Assembly: GCA_037200985.1 (NCBI GenBank)
Contig: JBBCGJ010000001.1
Coordinates: 2,084,756-2,148,755 of the forward strand
DNA: 64,000 bases
Source: Rhizomicrobium sp.
Lineage (GTDB): Bacteria; Pseudomonadota; Alphaproteobacteria; Micropepsales; Micropepsaceae
Direction of reading: 5' to 3'
Shown: piece by piece, positions 1 through 9,163 of the stretch
Numbering within the stretch: the first letter of the stretch is position 1
Layout of the letters: each line of letters starts with the position of its first letter
Notes under the pieces: generated by a model
What the model saw: the letters and a program-made list of their open reading frames with translations, nothing else
Databases searched by the model: none
Told to the model about the DNA's origin: nothing
Made by a program: the position numbers and the translations under genes

Positions 1-564
1 GTCGTCGTGTCGGCGGCCTGCGGCGCCGTCGGCTCGATCGTCGGGCAGATCGCAAAGCTGAAGGGCTGCCGCGTCGTCGGCATCGCGGGCTCGGACGAGA
101 AGTGCCGCCATGCGGTGGAGAAACTCGGTTTCGATGCGTGCATCAACTACAAGACCGAGGATGTGCGCGCCGCGCTGAAGCGCGAATGCCCGAACGGGGT
201 CGACATCGATTTCGAAAACGCCGGCGGCGACATCCTGGACGCGGTGATGGACAATCTGGCGATGAAGGCGCGCATCGTGCTGTGCGGGATGATCTCGCAA
301 TACAATGCCGACACGCCGCCGCCGGGGCCGAGCCTGACCAATGTCCTGATGAAGCGGGCGCGGATCGAGGGCTTCATCATCCTCGACTATTTCTCGCGGT
401 TCGGCGAGTTCGCGGCGGAGATGGGGCCGTGGCTGGCGCAGGGCAAGATCAAATACGACACCACCATCGTGCCCGGAATCGAGAACGCGGTCGGCGCGCT
501 CGACATGCTGTTCACCGGCAAGAACACCGGCAAGCTTTTGATCCAGGTGTCGGAGGAGCCCTAG
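1..564 (+). CDS. NADP-dependent MDR-family oxidoreductase, C-terminal part
   Basis: The reading frame is open from base 1, so the 5' end lies outside the window and 187 C-terminal residues are visible. The Rossmann nucleotide-binding turn (GAVGSIVGQIA) opens the fragment, followed by the segment VVGIAGSDEKC that selects the cofactor ribose/phosphate in medium-chain dehydrogenases/reductases. The overall pattern (DIDFENAGGDILDAV, GMISQYN, TGKNTGKLLIQV at the end) matches the zinc-independent curcumin reductase / 2-alkenal reductase group, which reduces activated C=C bonds with NADPH. The exact substrate cannot be told from the sequence. The stop codon abuts the GTG start of rsmD. Confidence 0.88.
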   Translation, partial: VVVSAACGAVGSIVGQIAKLKGCRVVGIAGSDEKCRHAVEKLGFDACINYKTEDVRAALKRECPNGVDIDFENAGGDILDAVMDNLAMKARIVLCGMISQYNADTPPPGPSLTNVLMKRARIEGFIILDYFSRFGEFAAEMGPWLAQGKIKYDTTIVPGIENAVGALDMLFTGKNTGKLLIQVSEEP

Positions 565-1128
565 GTGCGCATCACCGGCGGGGAATATCGCGGCCGTCCG
601 CTGGCCGAGCCGCCCGACAATCGCGTGCGGCCGACCTCCGACAAGGTGCGCCAGGCGATCTTCAATATCCTCGCGCATAACGGCTTCGGCTTCACGCTGG
701 AGGGCGCCAAGGTCGTCGACCTGTTCGCCGGCACCGGCGCGCTCGGGCTGGAGGCGCTCAGCCGCGGCGCGGCCTTCGCGCTGTTCGTGGACGACAGCGC
801 CGAGAGCCGGGCGCTGATCCGCACCAATGTCGAGGCGCTGAACCTGACCGGGGCGACCAAGATCTGGCGGCGCGACGCGACCGAACTCGGCCCGCTGGGC
901 GCGGGCGCGGGCGGGCCGTTCGGCCTCGCCTTTCTGGACGCGCCTTATCGCAAGGGGCTGAGCGAGGCGGCGATGGCAAGCCTCGCCGAAGGCGGCTGGC
1001 TCGCGCCCGGCGCCGTCGTCGTCGCCGAGACGGCGGCGGACGAGGCGCTGGCCGCGCCCGCCGGATTTCGCGCGCTCGACACGCGCAGCTATGGCGAGAC
1101 CGCGCTTCATATCTTCGGCACCGGCTGA
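565..1128 (+). CDS. rsmD: 16S rRNA (guanine(966)-N(2))-methyltransferase RsmD
   Basis: 187 residues, the normal size for RsmD, which methylates G966 of 16S rRNA in the assembled 30S subunit. The N-terminal MRITGGEYRGRPL and RPTSDKVRQAIFNIL are the family signature. The SAM-binding motif DLFAGTGALG is at residues 52-61. The catalytic motif IV, usually DPPY, reads D-A-P-Y at 125-128, an unusual replacement of the first proline. The start is GTG, directly after the preceding stop codon. The 3' end overlaps the convergent MFS gene by 22 bases. Confidence 0.95.
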   Translation: MRITGGEYRGRPLAEPPDNRVRPTSDKVRQAIFNILAHNGFGFTLEGAKVVDLFAGTGALGLEALSRGAAFALFVDDSAESRALIRTNVEALNLTGATKIWRRDATELGPLGAGAGGPFGLAFLDAPYRKGLSEAAMASLAEGGWLAPGAVVVAETAADEALAAPAGFRALDTRSYGETALHIFGTG

Positions 1129-2305
1129 GTCTGGAATTCCGACGGCTCGTGCACGTCGACGGTCTCGAAGGGATGTGCCGCGTAGTAGCGCCGAAGCAGC
1201 ACGAAGATGAAGGCGGCGCCGACGAAGGAGAGGGCGATGCCCCAGGCTATCGAATATCCGAGCCAGGTTATGGCCGCCGCGGCGGTCAATCCCGTCGTGA
1301 CGCCGACATCCCAGCCGCCCTCCGCCGCGATGTGGAAGCGCAGCACGCAGGGACTGCGCTTGGCCTGGTTGTAGACCGCGGTCATCATCGTCGGGACGTA
1401 GAGACAGGCGACCAGCGCGCCGAGCGCGTTCGCGATCACCGCCAGCGCCGGGCTGTGCAGCGTGCCGGCGCGCAGCGCGATCACCAGGACGAGCAGGCCG
1501 ATGGCGTACCAGACCGCGCGACTGCCCTTGCCGGCGTCGATCAGCCGTCCCAGCGCCAGCCCGCCGACCGCGCCGACCAGCGCCGCCACCGCCAGCGCGC
1601 CGCCATAGGCGAGATAGTTCTCGCCGAGCGCGACGAACAGCGCGATCTGCCAAGTGAGCAGATAGGCCGCCGCGATCCAGCCATCGCCCACGAACAGCAG
1701 GGCGCCGGAGAGCGCGGCGCGGAAGGCGCCGGGCGCGGTCCTGGCGACTTTCACATCCGGCATGAACAGGACCGGGATCGCAGACAGCGCCTGCACCGCA
1801 CCCGTCGCCCAGAACGCGACGCGCGGACCGAAGGCGACGAGCAGCCAGCCGAAGAACAGCGGCGTGACGACGCCGAGCGCGGCGGTGACGGCCTCGCGCA
1901 GGCCGAGCTGCTGGCCCCGGTGATCCTCGTCGCCCAGCGCCGCGAAATAGGCATGATAGCTCGGCCAGTAGACGGTGTCGGCGAGCGCCGAGGCGAGGAT
2001 GAGCAGAACCAGCCCCGTGCCGAGGCCGTGGACGCCGGCCAGGAAGGGATAGGACGCGCCCATCAGCAGGGACCCGAGGATGACCAGCCGGCGCAGGCCG
2101 AAGCGGATGCCGAGCGGCAGAAGGAAGCTGCGCAGGATGAGGCGCGTCGCGAAGGTGAGCGCCAGCACGAGCAGCGCGGCGGGAACGCTCAATCCGGCTT
2201 TCAGCAGATAGACGGAATAGAACACCCGCCCCCGCCCAGGGCGGCAGCGGCGATGACGTAGTGCAGGTTGAGAAGATTGACGGTGCGGTTGTGGAAGAAG
2301 GCCAT
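1107..2305 (-). pseudogene. MFS transporter interrupted by a frameshift
   Basis: About 380 residues of a major facilitator superfamily permease read well from FYSVYLLKAG to the C-terminus (ending TQPVPKI), with roughly eleven hydrophobic segments. The natural N-terminus (MAFFHNRTVNLLNLHYVIA, ATG at 2303-2305) lies in a different frame. The two frames meet in the G/C run at about 2224-2240, where one base is missing relative to an intact gene. A single-base sequencing or assembly error in this run is as likely as a true mutation. The frame that includes the permease body extends upstream through the palindromic repeat only by chance. Substrate is unknown. The gene is convergent with rsmD and overlaps its last 22 bases. 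Confidence 0.8.
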
Positions 2306-2628
2306 GGCGGTCCCGGATTGCGAGTGTCGGTGCGAAACAGGCGCGAATCATCGTCCGGGCGGGCCAGGTGGGCCGCGGCTCCGAACGGACAGCTACCTCT
2401 TTCGAGGCGCCGACACTTTGGGGGGACGAGCCTCTATGCGATCCGTTGACGCTAGGCCTATTCCGCGCGCAGTTCAACGCGCCCTGCTTACCCTTCCCTT
2501 GAGAGAGGGTCGAAAAATCGTAGCGTAGCGAAGATTTTTCGGGGAGGGGTCTTGCACCGGCGCCGGACCCCTCCCCGAAATCTGCTTCGCAATTTCGACC
2601 CTCCCTCAAGGGAGGGTAGGATGACGAC
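2306..2628. other. Intergenic region between MFS gene and GNAT gene
   Basis: This 323-base gap holds the upstream region of the minus-strand MFS gene (2306 to about 2488) and a palindromic family-A repeat (2490-2620) that runs to the ribosome-binding region of the GNAT gene. I see no convincing coding sequence in it. Confidence 0.7.
2490..2620. repeat. Palindromic intergenic repeat, family A, copy 1
   Basis: About 130 bases that fold on themselves. The outer arms (CCCTTGAGAGAGGG and CCCTCAAGGGAGGG) are followed by inner blocks GGTCGAAAAATCG / GATTTTTCGGGGAGGGG, with a second inverted half ACCCCTCCCCGAAAT / AATTTCGACCCTCCC. The same architecture recurs at 11819-11950 and, in part, at 17424-17448 and 59395-59520. 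The right edge ends GGAGGGTAGGA just before the GNAT start. Confidence 0.88.
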
Positions 2629-3267
2629 ATGATCGCGACCTTCCGCCCGGCCACGCCCGACGATTCCCGCTTTCTCGGCTGGGCCATGTTCATGGCGGCG
2701 CGCGGACATATGCCGCGCGGCTGGTTCGACATCGTGCTGCAGCGCCCGATCGAGTTCGGCGTCGCGTTCTGCGCCCGCCTCGCCAACGCGCAGGCGCGGT
2801 CGTGGTGGCATCACTCCTTCTTCGCGGTCGCCGAGGTCGACGGCGCGCCCGCCGCGGCGGCCTGCGCCTTTCCGGACGACGCGCCCTACATGGTCTCGGG
2901 CGAGGCGATGGCGGAAGCCTCCGACAGGATGGGGATCGGCAAGGCCGAGCAGGCGGAGTTGTGGCCGCGCGGCAGCTTCATCCTGAAGGCGACGACCGGC
3001 GAGGACGATTGCTGGACCGTCGAGAACGTCGCGACCTGGCCGGACTATCGCGGCCGCGGCGTGGCGCGGGCGCTGATCGCGCATATGCTGGACGACATGC
3101 GCGGAGCCGGGCCGAAGCGGGCGCAGATCAGCTTCCTGATCGGAAACGCGCCGGCGGAGCACAGCTATCGCGCTTGCGGCTTCACGTTTGCGGAAGACAA
3201 GACCGACAAGGACTTCGCGGCGGCGATGGGCGTGCCCGGCATCCGGCGCCTGGCGCGCGATCTCTGA
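2629..3267 (+). CDS. GNAT family N-acetyltransferase
   Basis: 212 residues with a single acetyltransferase domain. The acetyl-CoA pyrophosphate loop (R/Q-x-x-G-x-G/A) is seen as YRGRGVARALIAHML at about residues 144-158, preceded by the beta-4 strand DCWTVENVATWPDYRG and followed by the typical YRACGFTFAED of GNAT C-termini. Such enzymes transfer acetyl from acetyl-CoA to an amine; no acceptor can be predicted. AGGATGACGAC precedes the ATG and is the edge of repeat copy 1. The stop lies one base from the stop of the convergent pentapeptide gene. Confidence 0.88.
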   Translation: MIATFRPATPDDSRFLGWAMFMAARGHMPRGWFDIVLQRPIEFGVAFCARLANAQARSWWHHSFFAVAEVDGAPAAAACAFPDDAPYMVSGEAMAEASDRMGIGKAEQAELWPRGSFILKATTGEDDCWTVENVATWPDYRGRGVARALIAHMLDDMRGAGPKRAQISFLIGNAPAEHSYRACGFTFAEDKTDKDFAAAMGVPGIRRLARDL

Positions 3268-3268
3268 C

Positions 3269-4372
3269 CTATGCCGCGACCGCCGCCGGGGCGCCGAGGC
3301 CGAGCGCGGCGATGTTGGTCTCCAGCACGGCGTGGAAGAACTGCGCCTTGGAGGCGTCGGCGCCGGTGAAATCGGGCTCCAGCGTCTTGCCGCCGGCCAG
3401 TTTGAGGCTGCCGAGATTGGCCTTCGCGAACTCGGCATGGGCGAGCTTGCAGTTGCGGAACGAGGCGCCGCGCAGATCGGCGCCGGTGAAGTCGCATTCG
3501 CGCAAATCCGTGCCTTCGAACCGCGCGCCCTGAAGCTGGCTGTTGGAGAAATCGATGCCGATCGCCATGGCGCCGCGGATCGAAATGCCGGTCAGCGGCC
3601 GGGCGGCGAAACGCCCGCGCACCACGCGCAGGTCCTCGCCGTCGAGCACGGCCTGCGCGCCCCGGGCGGCGCCGCTGGAAATGCACAGCGCGTGCGCCTC
3701 GAGCATGGCCGCCAGGGCGTCGGTCCTGGCGGCGGCCGCGTCGGTGACGTCCATCACGCAGCCCTCGAACGCCTCCGGCGGCAGGTCAAGGTCGGCGAGG
3801 TTCACGCCGGTGAGCACGGCGTTCTTGAAGCTGACATTGGAAAGCTGCGCGTTCTTGAAATTCGCCCCTTCCAGGATCGCGCCGGAGAAGTTCACGCCGT
3901 CCAGCCGCGCATGGCCGAACGAGGCGCCCTTGAGCGAGGCGTTGGAGAAATCGACGCGCACCGTCTCTTCGGCGCCGGCGCCGGGACCCTTATAGGCGAC
4001 GGTCGCGGCGCGCAGATCGGCGCCGTCGAGCTTGGCGAAGGCCAGCTTGGCGCCGCAGATCGACGCGCCGCGCATATCGGTCTTGATCATGCGCGCCGAG
4101 GTGAAATCGCAGTCGCGCAGATCGGCGCAGTGCAGGCTGGCGCGCTCCAGATTGGTGCCGAAAGCGGTCGCGCCGACCAGCGAGGCGAAGGAGAAATCGG
4201 CCTCGGCCAGGTTGCGGTTGGCGAGGTTGAGGCGGTCGAGCTTGGTGCGCGCGAGTTCGGCCTTGGCGGCGCCCTTCTGATAGGCGAGCAGCCGCTCATG
4301 CGCCAGCAGGACGGCGTTCAACTCCTGCTGGGTGAGAGCCTTGCGCGGCTCCGAATAGTAGTTCTTGAGCAT
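3269..4372 (-). CDS. Pentapeptide repeat protein (paralog 1)
   Basis: 367 residues. A short N-terminal helical part (LTQQELNAVLLAHERLL) is followed by two blocks of A(D/N)LXX pentapeptides (for example LNLANRNLAEADF, LDGADLRAA, then TDLRECDFTGADLRGASF), expected to form two right-handed quadrilateral beta helices. Between them is a non-repeat segment with the motif LEAHALCISSGA and LDGEDLR. The neighbour at 4512-5624 has the same architecture, so the two arose by duplication. I chose ATG 4370-4372 because the resulting MLKNYYSEPRKALTQQEL aligns with MLRNLYEEARTALTQQEL of the paralog; an in-frame ATG exists at 4438. No enzymatic motif is seen; function unknown. Confidence 0.85.
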   Translation of the reverse strand: MLKNYYSEPRKALTQQELNAVLLAHERLLAYQKGAAKAELARTKLDRLNLANRNLAEADFSFASLVGATAFGTNLERASLHCADLRDCDFTSARMIKTDMRGASICGAKLAFAKLDGADLRAATVAYKGPGAGAEETVRVDFSNASLKGASFGHARLDGVNFSGAILEGANFKNAQLSNVSFKNAVLTGVNLADLDLPPEAFEGCVMDVTDAAAARTDALAAMLEAHALCISSGAARGAQAVLDGEDLRVVRGRFAARPLTGISIRGAMAIGIDFSNSQLQGARFEGTDLRECDFTGADLRGASFRNCKLAHAEFAKANLGSLKLAGGKTLEPDFTGADASKAQFFHAVLETNIAALGLGAPAAVAA

Positions 4373-4397
4373 GAAGACGCTACGCCCCGCGTGCCGC

Positions 4398-4415
4398 CTT
4401 AACAGCCCTGTTAAG
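4398..4415. promoter_or_regulatory. Palindrome CTTAACAG-CC-CTGTTAAG upstream of paralog 1
   Basis: A perfect 8-base inverted repeat with a 2-base centre lies 26 bases upstream of the chosen start of the pentapeptide gene. Two further TTAA motifs follow at 4442-4445 and 4466-4469. It could be an operator. The two TTAA cores are 8 bases apart, so it does not match the 7-base spacing of a CtrA box. Confidence 0.4.
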
Positions 4416-4511
4416 ACTTGCTGAAGCGTCTCAGACAAGGGTTAAGGAAAGGCTTGGGAAGATCGTTAACGGGCGGTGACGCCGGCCGGCGCGGTGATTG
4501 GACCGCCGGCG

Positions 4512-5624
4512 CTAGGATTCGCAGCGAAGGCCGAGCGCGGACACCCGATCCTCGAGAATGCTGTTGTAGAACTGGGACTCGCTCGCGGCGGCGCCCGTCA
4601 GATCCGGCGGGATCGCCGTTCCGCCGCGCAGGACGAGACGCGCGAGATTGGCCTTGTCGAACCGGGCATGCGCCAGATTCGCCGACCGCAGCGAGGCGCC
4701 GCGCAGGTCGGCGCCGGTGAAATTCACGTCGCGGAGATCCGCGCCGTCGAGCTTGGCGGCCTGGAGATGGGAATCGGACAGATCGACCCCGATCGCGATC
4801 GCGCCGCGCGCCGACAGGCCCGCCAGGCTGCGCCCCGCCAGCAGGCCGCCCAAGGGCCGGATATCCTCGCCGTCGAACACCGCCGGCGCGCCTTCGGCGC
4901 CGTGGGTCGTTATCCAGCGGCGATGCGCTTCGAGGCGGCCCTTCAGCGCGTCGAGCTTCTCGGCGGAGACCGGCGCGGCGTCGGTCACGCACCCCTCCAG
5001 GGCCGCCGCGGGCACCTTCAAGTCGTGCAGCGCGACGCCGGTCAGCACTGCGTCCTTGAACGTCACATTGGTGAGCCTGGCGCCCTTGAAATTGGCGCCG
5101 TGCAGGAGCGCGCCGGTGAAGATCGCGCCGTCCAGCTTCGCGTTGCCGAAGGAGGCGCCCTTCATCGAGCAGTTCGAGAAGTCGACGCTCGGGGCGCCCT
5201 TGCTGCGGTCCCGGCTGATGACCGTGATGCCGCCGGCCGCGGCATACATCATGGTCGCGGCCCGCAGATCGGCCGCGTCGAGCACCGCGAAGGAGAGCTT
5301 GGCGCCGTTGAACGACGCACCGCGCAAATCGGCGCGCGGCAGGCGCGAGGACTGCAGATTGCAGCCGCGCAGATCGGCGCAGTAGAAGGTCGCGCGCTCC
5401 AGATTGGAGCCGCTGACATTGGCGCCCACCAGCGAGGCGCCGCTGAAATCCGCGTCGGTCAGGTTGCGGTTCGCGAGATTGAGCCCATCCAGCTTGGCGT
5501 GCGCCAGATGCGCGCGCAGTCCGCCGCCGATGCGGGCCAGATAGCGCTCATGGGACTGGAGCACCGTGTTCAACTCTTGCTGCGTCAACGCGGTGCGCGC
5601 TTCCTCGTAGAGATTTCTCAACAT
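4512..5624 (-). CDS. Pentapeptide repeat protein (paralog 2)
   Basis: 370 residues with the same plan as the downstream paralog: N-terminal LTQQELNTVLQSHERYLAR, a first pentapeptide block (LNLANRNLTDADFSGASLVG, ADLRGCNLQSSRLPRADLRG), a central helical segment LEAHRRWITTHGAEG with VFDGEDIRPL, and a second block (LDGADLRDVNFTGADLRGAS). Eukaryote-like toxin or gyrase-protection roles are known for some pentapeptide proteins, but nothing here points to one. It is transcribed before paralog 1, with 139 bases between its stop and the other start, so the two may be co-transcribed or separately controlled. Confidence 0.88.
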   Translation of the reverse strand: MLRNLYEEARTALTQQELNTVLQSHERYLARIGGGLRAHLAHAKLDGLNLANRNLTDADFSGASLVGANVSGSNLERATFYCADLRGCNLQSSRLPRADLRGASFNGAKLSFAVLDAADLRAATMMYAAAGGITVISRDRSKGAPSVDFSNCSMKGASFGNAKLDGAIFTGALLHGANFKGARLTNVTFKDAVLTGVALHDLKVPAAALEGCVTDAAPVSAEKLDALKGRLEAHRRWITTHGAEGAPAVFDGEDIRPLGGLLAGRSLAGLSARGAIAIGVDLSDSHLQAAKLDGADLRDVNFTGADLRGASLRSANLAHARFDKANLARLVLRGGTAIPPDLTGAAASESQFYNSILEDRVSALGLRCES

Positions 5625-5709
5625 GGCAACTCCGCCATACCCATTCTGGGTTTAAGGTCATTACCAAGGTAGCGCGTCGATTGTAAATTTTGATGTAACG
5701 GGTGTCCGC

Positions 5710-7488
5710 TTATCGCCGGCCGAACAGACGCTCGATATCGGCGAGCTTGAGCTCGACATAGGTGGGGCGGCCGTGATTGCACTGGCCCGAATGCGGCGTC
5801 GCCTCCATCTCGCGCAGGAGCGCGTTCATCTCCTCGCCCGAGAGGCGGCGGCCCGCGCGCACGCTCATATGGCAGGCGAGCGTGCCGGAGACCTCCTCGA
5901 GACGTTCCTTCAGGGACTGGGCATTGCCGGTCTCGGCGATGTCGTCGGCGAGATCGCGGATCAGCGCCTTGATGTCGGTCTGGCCGAGCATCGCCGGCAT
6001 CTCGCGCACCATCACCGCGTCGGGCCCGAAAGGCTCGACCACGAGGCCGAGCTCGGCGAGCTCGCCGGTGCGCGACGCAAGGCGCGCGACTTCGGCGGGG
6101 TCGAGCTCGACGACTTCGGGAATGAGCAGCGGCTGGCGCGCGATGCCGCCATTGGCCAGCGCCTTCTTCATCCGCTCGTAGACGAGGCGCTCATGCGCGG
6201 CGTGCTGGTCGACGATCACGATGCCGTCGGCGGTCTGGGCGACGACATAGGTCTCGTGCAGTTGCGCGCGGGCGAAGCCGAGCGGCAAATCGGGCTGCGG
6301 CGCTTCCGGCTCGGCCTCGATGCGCGCGGCGGGCGCGGTGTCGGCGAGCAGCGGAGCGTAGAAATTGCGGCCCGGATCGCTCAGCGACGGGCGCGGCGTG
6401 TAATCCTGCTGGTAGAAGGGCGCGTTCGCTTGCGGGCGCAGCGCCGCCAGCGCCGCACCGGCGACGGTGGTCGAGGCGCGGTGGCCGGCTCCCGCCAGGG
6501 CGTTCTTCAGCGACGAGACGATCAGTCCACGGACCAATCCGGCGTCGCGGAAGCGCACCTCGGTCTTGGCGGGATGGACGTTGACATCGACGAAGGCGGG
6601 ATCGCATTCCAGGAACAGCGCCAGCGCGGGATGGCGGTCGCGGGCGAGGAAATCGGCATAGGCGCCGCGCACCGCGCCGATCAGGAGCTTGTCACGCACC
6701 GGCCGGCCGTTGACGAACAGGAACTGCATCTGGGCGTTGGCGCGGTTGTAGGTCGGAAGCCCGGCGAAGCCCGCAATGGTCACGCCCTCGCGGCTGACAT
6801 TCACCGGCGCGGCGTTGTCGCCGAATTCACGGCCCATGATCTTGGCCAGGCGTTTGAGTTGGGGACCGATCAGATCGGTCTCGGCCGGCAGGTCGAGGGC
6901 GCGGCGGCCGTCGAGCGTCAGCGTGAAGCCGACATCGGGCCGCGCCATGGCGAGGCGCTTGACGATGTCGAGCGTCGCCAGATCCTCCGAACGCGTCGAT
7001 TTGAGGAATTTGAGGCGGGCGGGCGTGGCGAAAAACAATTCTCGCACCTCGACGCGGGTGCCGTGCTGACCCTGGGCGCGGAAGCCGGTGGGCTGCGGCG
7101 CCGCGACACTGCCGCCGTCGATGCGGATCTCGTGCGCGTCGCCCGTCGCGGTGCGGCTGGCGATCGCAAGGCGCGCCACGGCGCCGATCGAAGGCAGCGC
7201 CTCGCCGCGGAACCCCATGGTGACGATGTGGAAGAGATCGTCGCCCGGCAGCTTCGAGGTGGCGTGGCGCTCGATAGCCAGCGCGAGGTCGGCGGCTTCC
7301 ATGCCGTCGCCGTCGTCCTCGACCAGGATGAGATCGGCGCCGCCGTTCGAGACCGCGATGTCGACGCGGCGGGCGCCGGCGTCGAGCGCGTTCTCGACCA
7401 GTTCCTTGACCGCGCTGGCCGGCCGCTCCACCACCTCCCCGGCGGCGATGCGGTTCACGGTTCCTTCGGAGAGGCGGCGAATCTTCAT
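5710..7488 (-). CDS. mutL: DNA mismatch repair protein MutL
   Basis: 592 residues. The GHKL ATPase domain shows all motifs: [18 protein letters not shown] helix (motif I), EDDGDGM (II), TSKL and GFRGEAL (III). The C-terminal domain carries the metal-binding endonuclease motif [12 protein letters not shown], fitting DQHA(x)2E(x)4E, plus ACHMSVRAG and QCNHGRPT, so this is an endonuclease-type MutL, as expected in bacteria without MutH. I chose ATG 7486-7488 ([19 protein letters not shown]), the conserved family start; the frame extends upstream through repeat sequence. It nicks the daughter strand after MutS recognises a mismatch. Confidence 0.97.
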   Translation of the reverse strand: MKIRRLSEGTVNRIAAGEVVERPASAVKELVENALDAGARRVDIAVSNGGADLILVEDDGDGMEAADLALAIERHATSKLPGDDLFHIVTMGFRGEALPSIGAVARLAIASRTATGDAHEIRIDGGSVAAPQPTGFRAQGQHGTRVEVRELFFATPARLKFLKSTRSEDLATLDIVKRLAMARPDVGFTLTLDGRRALDLPAETDLIGPQLKRLAKIMGREFGDNAAPVNVSREGVTIAGFAGLPTYNRANAQMQFLFVNGRPVRDKLLIGAVRGAYADFLARDRHPALALFLECDPAFVDVNVHPAKTEVRFRDAGLVRGLIVSSLKNALAGAGHRASTTVAGAALAALRPQANAPFYQQDYTPRPSLSDPGRNFYAPLLADTAPAARIEAEPEAPQPDLPLGFARAQLHETYVVAQTADGIVIVDQHAAHERLVYERMKKALANGGIARQPLLIPEVVELDPAEVARLASRTGELAELGLVVEPFGPDAVMVREMPAMLGQTDIKALIRDLADDIAETGNAQSLKERLEEVSGTLACHMSVRAGRRLSGEEMNALLREMEATPHSGQCNHGRPTYVELKLADIERLFGRR

Positions 7489-7554
7489 CGGGCGACTATA
7501 CACGCGGCGCCACGACGGCGCGCAAAACCCCTGTGGATGAAGGGTTTCATGTAT

Positions 7555-7673
7555 TTTCCTCCCCCGCTGTTGCGGGGGAGGTGGCACGCCGGAGCGCAGC
7601 GCAGGCGTGACGGAGGGGGCCCCCTCCGCCTCGCTGCGCTCGGCACCTCCCCCGCAACAGCGGGGGAGGAAAG
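7555..7673. repeat. Palindromic intergenic repeat, family B, copy 1
   Basis: About 119 bases with long arms: TTCCTCCCCCGCTGTTGCGG at the left pairs with its near-perfect inverse at the right, and the inner arms GTGGCACGC / GGCACCTCC and GGAGGGGGCC are also complementary. It lies between the mutL start region and the pgi stop codon, whose TAG begins three bases from the repeat edge. Related copies lie at 13119-13265 and 16347-16470. Confidence 0.88.
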
Positions 7674-7675
7674 TT

Positions 7676-8953
7676 CTATTTCCCTGCCAGATATTCCCGC
7701 GCCAGGACCTTGCCTTCTTCCACGCCGGGCTGGTCGAAGGGATCGACCTGCATCAGGCGGCCCATCAGGATCGTCTCGATCATGAAATGCATCATCAGGG
7801 CGCCGACGCTGGTCTCGTCGATCTTCGGCACCCGGATCTGGCGGACCGGGCGTTTGTTGCGCGAGAGCGTCGCGGCCGTGGCGCGCGCCTCGGCAGCGAC
7901 GAGGTCGCCCATGTGCTTTCCGGCGAGATAGTCGAGGCCGAGCGCGTGCGCCCGCTCCGGCGGCGCGACGAGGCCCACGCCCTGCGTGTCGGGGGCGACG
8001 ATGGTGTAGAGCGCGTCGTTGGGACCGTCGCGGAAGAGCTGAAGCTGGCTGTGCTGGTCGACCGGGCCGACCGCGCCGACCGGCGTCGAGCCCTTGCCGT
8101 CCTTGCCGAGACTCTCGGCCCAGAGCTGGCGCCACCAGCCGGAGAAGGTGGCCAGGCGGTCGGCGTAGTTCCACAGCACGGTGTGGGTGAGCTTGCCGGA
8201 TTGCGCCAGCGCGTGATGCAGCGCGGCGCCGGCGAGCGGGCCGTTCGCCTCCCCGTCGCCGGCAAGCGCCGCGTCCACCGCCGCCTTGGCGCCGGCGCGC
8301 AGGGCGGCGACGTCGAGACCCATCAGCAATCCGGGCAGGACGCCGACCATGCTCAGCACCGAATAGCGGCCGCCAATGCCGAGCGGATGATCGAGCACCG
8401 GAGCGCCGATGCTTTGCGCGAAATCGGTCAGCACGCTTTTCTTCGGCTCGGTGATCGCGACGAAATGCTGCCCCAGCCATTTGCCGCCGCCGGCCTTCTC
8501 GATGGCGTCCGCCGCGGTCAGCGCCTGGAACAGCGTTTCCGCCGTGCCGCCGGATTTGGAGATCACCACGAAGCGCGTGGTCTTGAGATCGACGGAGGCC
8601 AGCGTCTCCTGCCAGCTCCAGGGATCGGGATTGTCGTGGAAGCTGACGCGGGGCGTGCCGCCGGCCCTGGCGATGGCCTTCAGCGCCTGGCCGCCGAGGC
8701 TGGAGCCGCCGATACCGAGCACGGCGATGTCGGACGAGTCCTTGGCCCAGCCATCGGCGACCGCCTTCGCCGCGGCGATGTCGTCGGTGCGCTCGACGAT
8801 GTCGAGCAGTTCGATCGCGTGGGCCTTTTTCTGGTCCCGCAGCCAGGCGAGCGCCGCGGCGCCGTCCTTCAGCGCGGCATCGAACGCGGCGCGCGGAACC
8901 GCACCGGGGCCGGAGAGTGCGAGATCGAGAGAGATGGCGAAGGGGAGCGACAT
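7676..8953 (-). CDS. pgi: Glucose-6-phosphate isomerase
   Basis: 425 residues, shorter than the ~550-residue enterobacterial enzyme but typical of the compact bacterial type. The sugar-phosphate-binding SIS fold is evident in [17 protein letters not shown] and [17 protein letters not shown], and [11 protein letters not shown] matches the PGI signature region. It interconverts glucose-6-phosphate and fructose-6-phosphate. ATG 8951-8953 (MSLPFAISL) was chosen over an upstream in-frame start because the preceding residues look non-native. It stands alone between two palindromic repeats. Confidence 0.93.
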   Translation of the reverse strand: MSLPFAISLDLALSGPGAVPRAAFDAALKDGAAALAWLRDQKKAHAIELLDIVERTDDIAAAKAVADGWAKDSSDIAVLGIGGSSLGGQALKAIARAGGTPRVSFHDNPDPWSWQETLASVDLKTTRFVVISKSGGTAETLFQALTAADAIEKAGGGKWLGQHFVAITEPKKSVLTDFAQSIGAPVLDHPLGIGGRYSVLSMVGVLPGLLMGLDVAALRAGAKAAVDAALAGDGEANGPLAGAALHHALAQSGKLTHTVLWNYADRLATFSGWWRQLWAESLGKDGKGSTPVGAVGPVDQHSQLQLFRDGPNDALYTIVAPDTQGVGLVAPPERAHALGLDYLAGKHMGDLVAAEARATAATLSRNKRPVRQIRVPKIDETSVGALMMHFMIETILMGRLMQVDPFDQPGVEEGKVLAREYLAGK

Positions 8954-8994
8954 GGGCGAATTCCTAGAGTGGCTCGTCGGCATTGTTCAAAAAC

Positions 8995-9153
8995 TGTCAT
9001 CCCCGGCCGAGCGTCGCGTAGCGACGCGAGGGGAAGGGGACCCAGGTGGTCGGGCGCTGGCAGACTTCGAAGTTTGCCACAGAAGTCAGCACACAACCAT
9101 CAGCAGTATTCGAGCCTGACCACCTGAGTCCCCTTCCCTCGCCGGGGATGACA
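8995..9153. repeat. 159-bp element with terminal inverted repeats TGTCATCCCCGGC
   Basis: The ends are a perfect 13-base inverted repeat, TGTCATCCCCGGC and GCCGGGGATGACA. Inside are a second inverted pair (CCAGGTGGTC and GACCACCTGA) and a hairpin around GTCGCGTAGCGAC. It carries no coding capacity. The TGTCATCC end is shared with the elements at 25241 and 38776. The layout resembles a MITE or a REP-type palindromic unit; no transposase is present in the window. Confidence 0.82.
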
Positions 9154-9163
9154 GGGCGATAAC

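Noticed and set aside
3188..4402. 404-codon open frame opposite the first pentapeptide gene, with pseudo-repeats
   Set aside because: Its apparent repeats are the reverse-complement shadow of the pentapeptide codons.
4399..4414. TTAA-N8-TTAA as a CtrA box
   Set aside because: The spacing is 8 rather than 7 bases; listed only as a palindrome.
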